From Streptomyces pseudovenezuelae (GTDB lineage Bacteria; Actinomycetota; Actinomycetes; Streptomycetales; Streptomycetaceae): DNA of 64,000 bases. The notes under the pieces are model-generated. The model did no database searches. It was not told the origin of the DNA and saw only the letters and a program-made list of their open reading frames with translations. Shown here piece after piece: positions 60,497-64,000 of the stretch. The position numbers and the translations under genes were made by a program. How positions within the stretch are numbered: the first letter of the stretch is position 1; every line of letters begins with the position of its first letter. Where the stretch lies: the NCBI RefSeq assembly GCF_001513955.1, contig NZ_KQ948152.1, positions 372,001-436,000 of the forward strand, given 5' to 3'.

Positions 60497-61516
60497 GTGT
60501 CGGGTATGTCGGCGGGCCGGTCAGCCATGCGGATGGGACCCGCTGAGCTGGTGCAGGCGGCGGCCATGGCCCGCCGCTTCTACCTGGAGGGCAAGTCCAA
60601 GATCCAGATCGCGGAGGAGTTCGGCGTCAGCCGCTTCAAGGTGGCCCGGGTCCTGGAGACCGCCCTCGAACGTGATCTCGTACGCATCGAGATCCGCGTG
60701 CCGGCCGAGCTGGACGCGGAGCGCTCGGACGCGCTCCGGGCCCGCTACGGCCTCAGGCACGCCGTCGTGGTCGAGTCCCCGGCCGAGGCCGAGGAGACTC
60801 CCGACCCCGAGAACCTGGGAGAAGTGGCCGCCGACCTGCTCGGCGAACTGGTCGACGAGGGCGACATCCTGGGCCTGGCCTGGGGCCGCTCCACCATCCA
60901 CATGGCGGCCGCCCTCGACCGGCTCCCGCCGTGCACGGTGGTGCAGTTGACGGGGGTGTACGACGCCGGGACCGCCGAGCGCGGTTCGGTGGAGGCGGTG
61001 CGGCGGGCCGCCCAGGTGTCCGGCGGGGACGCCCACCCCATCTACGCGCCGATGCTGCTGCCGGACGCGGCCACCGCGATCGCGCTGCGCAACCAGCCCG
61101 GGATCGCACGGGCCTACGAGTACTTCGACAAGGTCACGGTCGCCTGTGTCTCCATCGGCTCCTGGGAGCCGGGCATCTCGACGGTGCACGACATGCTCAG
61201 CGACGAGGAGCGCGGCCACTACGCCTCGCTCGGTGTCGCCGCCGAGATGTCCGCGCACCTCTTCGACACCGAGGGCCGCAGGGTCGGGCGGGACCTGGGC
61301 GAGCGGTGCATCACCGTCAAGGCCGACCAGCTCCGCCGTATCCCCGAGGTCGTCGCGATCGCGGGCGGGCAGCGCAAGGCGGCCGCGATCGACGCGGTGC
61401 TGCGCTCCGGGCTGGTCACCAGCCTGGTGACGGACACCTCCGCCGCGGACTACCTGATGACGGCGGGGACACCGCCGAAGCCGGCACTGAACAGGGCGGA
61501 CCCGGACGGGCCCTGA
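60497..61516 (+). CDS. SorC/DeoR-type sugar-responsive regulator
   Basis: 339 residues from GTG 60497, chosen because GAGGAG lies six bases upstream; in-frame GTG 60473 lacks this. The N-terminal HTH (FYLEGKSKIQIAEEFGVSRFKVARVLETAL) is followed by a sugar-phosphate-isomerase-like effector domain (LGLAWGRSTIHMAAALDRL, VVAIAGGQRKAAAIDAVLRSG). SorC regulators bind phosphorylated sugars. Sitting 102 bases after rpe, it may respond to a pentose phosphate, but that is conjecture. Confidence 0.9.
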   Translation: MSGMSAGRSAMRMGPAELVQAAAMARRFYLEGKSKIQIAEEFGVSRFKVARVLETALERDLVRIEIRVPAELDAERSDALRARYGLRHAVVVESPAEAEETPDPENLGEVAADLLGELVDEGDILGLAWGRSTIHMAAALDRLPPCTVVQLTGVYDAGTAERGSVEAVRRAAQVSGGDAHPIYAPMLLPDAATAIALRNQPGIARAYEYFDKVTVACVSIGSWEPGISTVHDMLSDEERGHYASLGVAAEMSAHLFDTEGRRVGRDLGERCITVKADQLRRIPEVVAIAGGQRKAAAIDAVLRSGLVTSLVTDTSAADYLMTAGTPPKPALNRADPDGP

Positions 61517-61556
61517 CGGGCGGTCATGCGGGGACGGCCGTGGCAGCATCGCACCC

Positions 61557-61922
61557 ATGCTGCTGCGGTTCGTCTCCCGGATTCTGCTGTGCGTCCTCGT
61601 GCTGGCCGGATGCTCGGCCGGACACGACCCCTCGCCCGGCGGGGACCTGGCCACCGTCCAGGCGGCGAAGCTCCCCGCCGAGGCCCGGCAGACCCTCGAA
61701 CTCATCGACCGGGGCGGCCCGTTCCCGTACCAGAAGGACGGCGCCGTCTTCGGGAACTTCGAGCGGCTGCTGCCCGCGCACCGGCGCGGCTACTACCACG
61801 AGTACACCGTCCCCACGCCGGGCTCGCGCGACCGCGGGGCCCGGCGCATCGTCACCGGGCAGGGCGGGGAGATCTACTACACCGATGATCACTACGACTC
61901 GTTCAGGGCGGTACTGAGATGA
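61557..61922 (+). CDS. Secreted guanyl-specific ribonuclease (RNase Sa family), predicted lipoprotein
   Basis: 121 residues from ATG 61557. A hydrophobic signal ends in the lipobox LAGC (Cys19). The mature part follows RNase Sa closely: GPFPYQKDGAVF, GYYHEYTVPTPGSRDRGARR and YYTDDHYDSF. Catalytic residues align as Glu82, Arg93, Arg97 and His112. RNase Sa family enzymes cut RNA after guanosine. The four-base overlap with a barstar gene fits the need for an intracellular inhibitor. The disulfide cysteines of RNase Sa are absent. Confidence 0.9.
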   Translation: MLLRFVSRILLCVLVLAGCSAGHDPSPGGDLATVQAAKLPAEARQTLELIDRGGPFPYQKDGAVFGNFERLLPAHRRGYYHEYTVPTPGSRDRGARRIVTGQGGEIYYTDDHYDSFRAVLR

Positions 61923-62221
61923 CGGCACGCGTGGTCACGCTGGACCTCGACGGGGTCACGGACAAGGCGGGCCTGATGGACCGCTGCGCGCGGGACCTGC
62001 GGCTGCCGGACTGGTTCGGCCGCAACTGGGACGCGCTGGCCGACGTCCTGTCCGACCCGGACCTGTGGTCCGGGGACGGGGTCGAGGAGGAGACCGTCGT
62101 GGTCGTACGGCACTGGGACCGTTACGCCGAGGCGCGGCCGGACGAGTGGGCGACCGCGCGCGAGGTGTTCGCGCAGGCGTCCGCGCTCACCGTGGCGCTC
62201 GCGCTTGGAGGTTCGTCCTAG
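61919..62221 (+). CDS. Barstar-family ribonuclease inhibitor
   Basis: 100 residues from ATG 61919, overlapping the RNase stop (ATGA). It matches the barstar fold: beta strand VVTLDLDGVTDKAGLMDRCARDL, then the loop LPDWFGRNWDALADVLSDPDLW with acidic residues that plug the RNase active site, and the C-terminal helix. It should protect the cytoplasm from the adjacent RNase before export. Ends 132 bases before guaB1. Confidence 0.92.
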   Translation: MTARVVTLDLDGVTDKAGLMDRCARDLRLPDWFGRNWDALADVLSDPDLWSGDGVEEETVVVVRHWDRYAEARPDEWATAREVFAQASALTVALALGGSS

Positions 62222-62353
62222 GGCCCCCGCGGCCGGTCTGGACGATTCGCCCGTGGGTGTCTCTCCGCCCGGCATGGGAGAATGAAGTACGTGCTCTTTC
62301 CCCCTGGCTGACCTGTCCGGGGGCCACCTCTGATCGACTGGGATGTGCAGCAC

Positions 62354-63796
62354 GTGCGTTTCCTCAACGACATCCAGCCCCCGTACGACCTGACGTACGA
62401 CGACGTCTTCATGGTCCCGAGCCGCAGTGCCGTGGGCTCGCGTCAGGGCGTGGACCTCAGCTCCCCGGACGGCACGGGCACCACCATCCCGCTGGTCGTC
62501 GCCAACATGACCGCGATCGCCGGGCGCCGCATGGCCGAGACCGTGGCCCGGCGCGGTGGCCTCGTGGTCATCCCGCAGGACATCCCGATCGAGGTCGTCA
62601 CCGAGGTCGTCTCCTGGGTGAAGAGCCGCCACCACGTCCTGGACACCCCGATCGTGCTGGCCCCGCACCAGACCGTCGCCGACGCGCTCGCCCTGCTGCC
62701 CAAGCGCGCGCACAACGCCGGGGTGGTCGTCGACGAGGAGGGCCGGCCCGTCGGTGTCGTCACCGACCAGGACCTGTCCGGGGTCGACCGTTTCACCCAG
62801 CTCGCCGAGGTCATGTCGCGCGATCTGCTGCTGCTCGACGCGGACATCGACCCGCGTGAGGCCTTCAACCGGCTCGACGGGGCCAACCGGCGCTACGCCC
62901 CCGCCGTGGACCGGGAGGGCCGTCTCGCCGGCATCCTCACCCGCAAGGGCGCCCTGCGCGCCACGCTGTACACGCCTGCCGTCGACGCGCAGGGCAGGCT
63001 GCGGATCGCCGCCGCGGTGGGCATCAACGGCGACTTCGCGGAGAAGGCCAAGCAACTGCTCGACGCGGGCGTCGACACGCTCGTCATCGACACCGCGCAC
63101 GGCCACCAGGAGTCGATGATCACCGCGATCCGGACCGTGCGGGCGCTCGACCCGCAGGTCCCGATCGTGGCCGGGAACATCGTGGCCGCCGAGGGGGTGC
63201 GGGACCTGATCGAGGCCGGCGCGGACATCATCAAGGTGGGTGTGGGCCCCGGCGCCATGTGCACCACCCGCATGATGACCGGCGTGGGCCGGCCGCAGTT
63301 CTCCGCGGTCCTGGAGTGCGCGGCGGAGGCGAAGAAGTACGGCAAGCACGTGTGGGCCGACGGCGGTGTCCGGCACCCGCGCGATGTCGCCATGGCGCTG
63401 GCCGCCGGTGCGTCCAACGTGATGATCGGGTCGTGGTTCGCGGGCACCTACGAGTCGCCGGGCGACCTCCAGCAGGACGCGAGCGGGCGGCTCTACAAGG
63501 AGTCCTTCGGCATGGCGTCCGCGCGGGCGGTGCGCAATCGCACGTCGGACGAGTCGGCGTACGACCGGGCCCGCAAGGCGCTGTTCGAGGAGGGCATCTC
63601 GACCTCCCGGATGTTCCTCGACCCGGCCCGCCCGGGTGTCGAGGACCTGATCGACTCGATCATCGCGGGCGTCCGCTCCTCGTGCACCTACGCCGGCGCG
63701 GGCTCTCTGGAGGAGTTCGCCGAGAAGTCGGTCGTGGGCATCCAGAGCGCGGCCGGTTACGCGGAGGGCAAGCCGCTGCACGCCAGCTGGAGCTGA
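62354..63796 (+). CDS. guaB1: GuaB1, IMP dehydrogenase-family protein (probable GMP reductase)
   Basis: 480 residues from GTG 62354 (an in-frame GTG at 62345 would add three residues). The (beta/alpha)8 barrel begins RFLNDIQPPYDLTYDDVFMVPSR. A CBS-domain insertion spans about residues 95-215. The catalytic loop GVGPGAMCTTRMMTGVG has Cys303. The GuaB1 subfamily differs from true IMPDH (GuaB2) and has been shown in Mycobacterium to act as a GMP reductase. By subfamily features I favour the same here; the reaction is GMP to IMP with NADPH. Confidence 0.88.
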   Translation: MRFLNDIQPPYDLTYDDVFMVPSRSAVGSRQGVDLSSPDGTGTTIPLVVANMTAIAGRRMAETVARRGGLVVIPQDIPIEVVTEVVSWVKSRHHVLDTPIVLAPHQTVADALALLPKRAHNAGVVVDEEGRPVGVVTDQDLSGVDRFTQLAEVMSRDLLLLDADIDPREAFNRLDGANRRYAPAVDREGRLAGILTRKGALRATLYTPAVDAQGRLRIAAAVGINGDFAEKAKQLLDAGVDTLVIDTAHGHQESMITAIRTVRALDPQVPIVAGNIVAAEGVRDLIEAGADIIKVGVGPGAMCTTRMMTGVGRPQFSAVLECAAEAKKYGKHVWADGGVRHPRDVAMALAAGASNVMIGSWFAGTYESPGDLQQDASGRLYKESFGMASARAVRNRTSDESAYDRARKALFEEGISTSRMFLDPARPGVEDLIDSIIAGVRSSCTYAGAGSLEEFAEKSVVGIQSAAGYAEGKPLHASWS

Positions 63797-63809
63797 GTCC
63801 CGTACTGCG

Positions 63810-63835
63810 CGGCCCCCGTCGGAATTCGGGGGCCG
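63810..63835 (+). terminator. Terminator after guaB1
   Basis: CGGCCCCCG (63810-63818) pairs with CGGGGGCCG (63827-63835) around an 8-base loop, 13 bases after the guaB1 stop. Confidence 0.75.
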
Positions 63836-63864
63836 TTCGCGTGCGCGGACCGTACGGTCGGCGC

Positions 63865-64000
63865 ATGGAGATCACCGTCTGCCGCGGCGGCGACGTCGCG
63901 CTGCTCGACCGGTACATGGGCTCGCCGGGGGCCACGTCGTTCCACGCCCGGCGGTTCGCCCGGCAGGAGGCGGGGGAGTGCACCTACCTCGTCGCGTGGC
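63865..64000 (+). CDS. Probable GNAT-type acetyltransferase, N-terminal fragment
   Basis: From ATG 63865 the frame is open to the window edge (45 codons). It reads MEITVCRGGDVALLDRYMGS, then a segment ending ECTYLVAW. A short first strand, a helix and a second strand ending in a tyrosine/leucine/valine run fit the start of a GNAT fold. The acetyl-CoA motif would lie outside the window, so the family call is tentative. Confidence 0.5.
   Translation, partial: MEITVCRGGDVALLDRYMGSPGATSFHARRFARQEAGECTYLVAW

Overview
This window is high-GC DNA with frequent GTG/TTG starts, GGAGG-type ribosome binding sites and many 4-base ATGA overlaps. Gene content and order (ruvB-yajC-secD-secF-apt-relA, rpsD, alaS-ruvX-mltG-aroE, aroC-aroK-aroB, efp-nusB, bldD, pyrR-pyrB-pyrC-carA-carB-pyrD-pyrF, sIHF, gmk-rpoZ-coaBC-metK-priA, fmt-rsmB-rpe) point to a Streptomyces chromosome core. 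BldD, the Streptomyces-type sIHF and a helicase-motif-less PriA are the strongest taxonomic markers. I see no tRNA or rRNA gene, no insertion sequence, no integrase and no CRISPR array. About 57 genes are called, and no intergenic gap exceeds 300 bases.

Layout. 1-7.2 kb: 3' end of ruvB, the SecDF-YajC export accessory operon, apt, and the bifunctional (p)ppGpp enzyme. 7.2-9.4 kb: a DUF349 protein and a membrane-anchored cyclophilin on the minus strand. 9.5-11.5 kb: a metallo-beta-lactamase-fold hydrolase and hisS. 11.6-15.1 kb (minus): a tightly overlapping ABC-2 exporter plus two-component system. 15.2-18.2 kb: a VKOR-family protein, rarA, and rpsD behind a strongly structured leader. 18.2-20.4 kb (minus): a STAND/TPR regulator-like ATPase. 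20.5-27.1 kb: two small DUF proteins, alaS, ruvX, mltG and aroE in one run. 27.2-29.9 kb: a two-subunit molybdenum hydroxylase (IorAB-like) sitting between aroE and aroC. 30.1-32.9 kb: aroC-aroK-aroB. 33.2-36.3 kb: a proline-rich P-loop protein, an M24-fold protein with altered metal ligands, efp and nusB. 36.5-47.2 kb: bldD (minus) divergent from the complete pyrimidine pathway pyrR-B-C-orf-carA-carB-pyrD-pyrF. 47.5-53.9 kb: sIHF, gmk, rpoZ, coaBC, metK, priA. 54.0-60.4 kb: a helix-turn-helix protein, fmt, rsmB, an MMPL transporter and rpe. 60.5-64.0 kb: a SorC-type regulator, a secreted RNase/barstar pair, guaB1, and the start of a probable acetyltransferase gene.

How the genes fit together. 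Most of the window supports macromolecular synthesis: protein export, aminoacyl-tRNA synthesis, ribosome and EF-P function, initiator tRNA formylation and rRNA methylation. It also carries de novo pyrimidine and chorismate synthesis, purine salvage/interconversion (apt, gmk, guaB1) and stringent response control. Regulation is visible at several points. A PyrR-type RNA motif overlaps the pyrR ribosome binding site. A BldD-like operator lies upstream of bldD. A multi-hairpin leader precedes rpsD. Perfect inverted-repeat terminators separate most units.

The points most worth a second look are the rpsD leader, the pyrR hairpin, the M24-fold protein with three of five metal ligands substituted, the polyproline P-loop protein two genes from efp, the symmetric DNA elements in front of the 54.0-54.6 kb HTH gene, and the RNase/barstar couple. 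Nothing here is obviously a wholly new system. The window is mainly conserved core genome with a few less conserved insertions.
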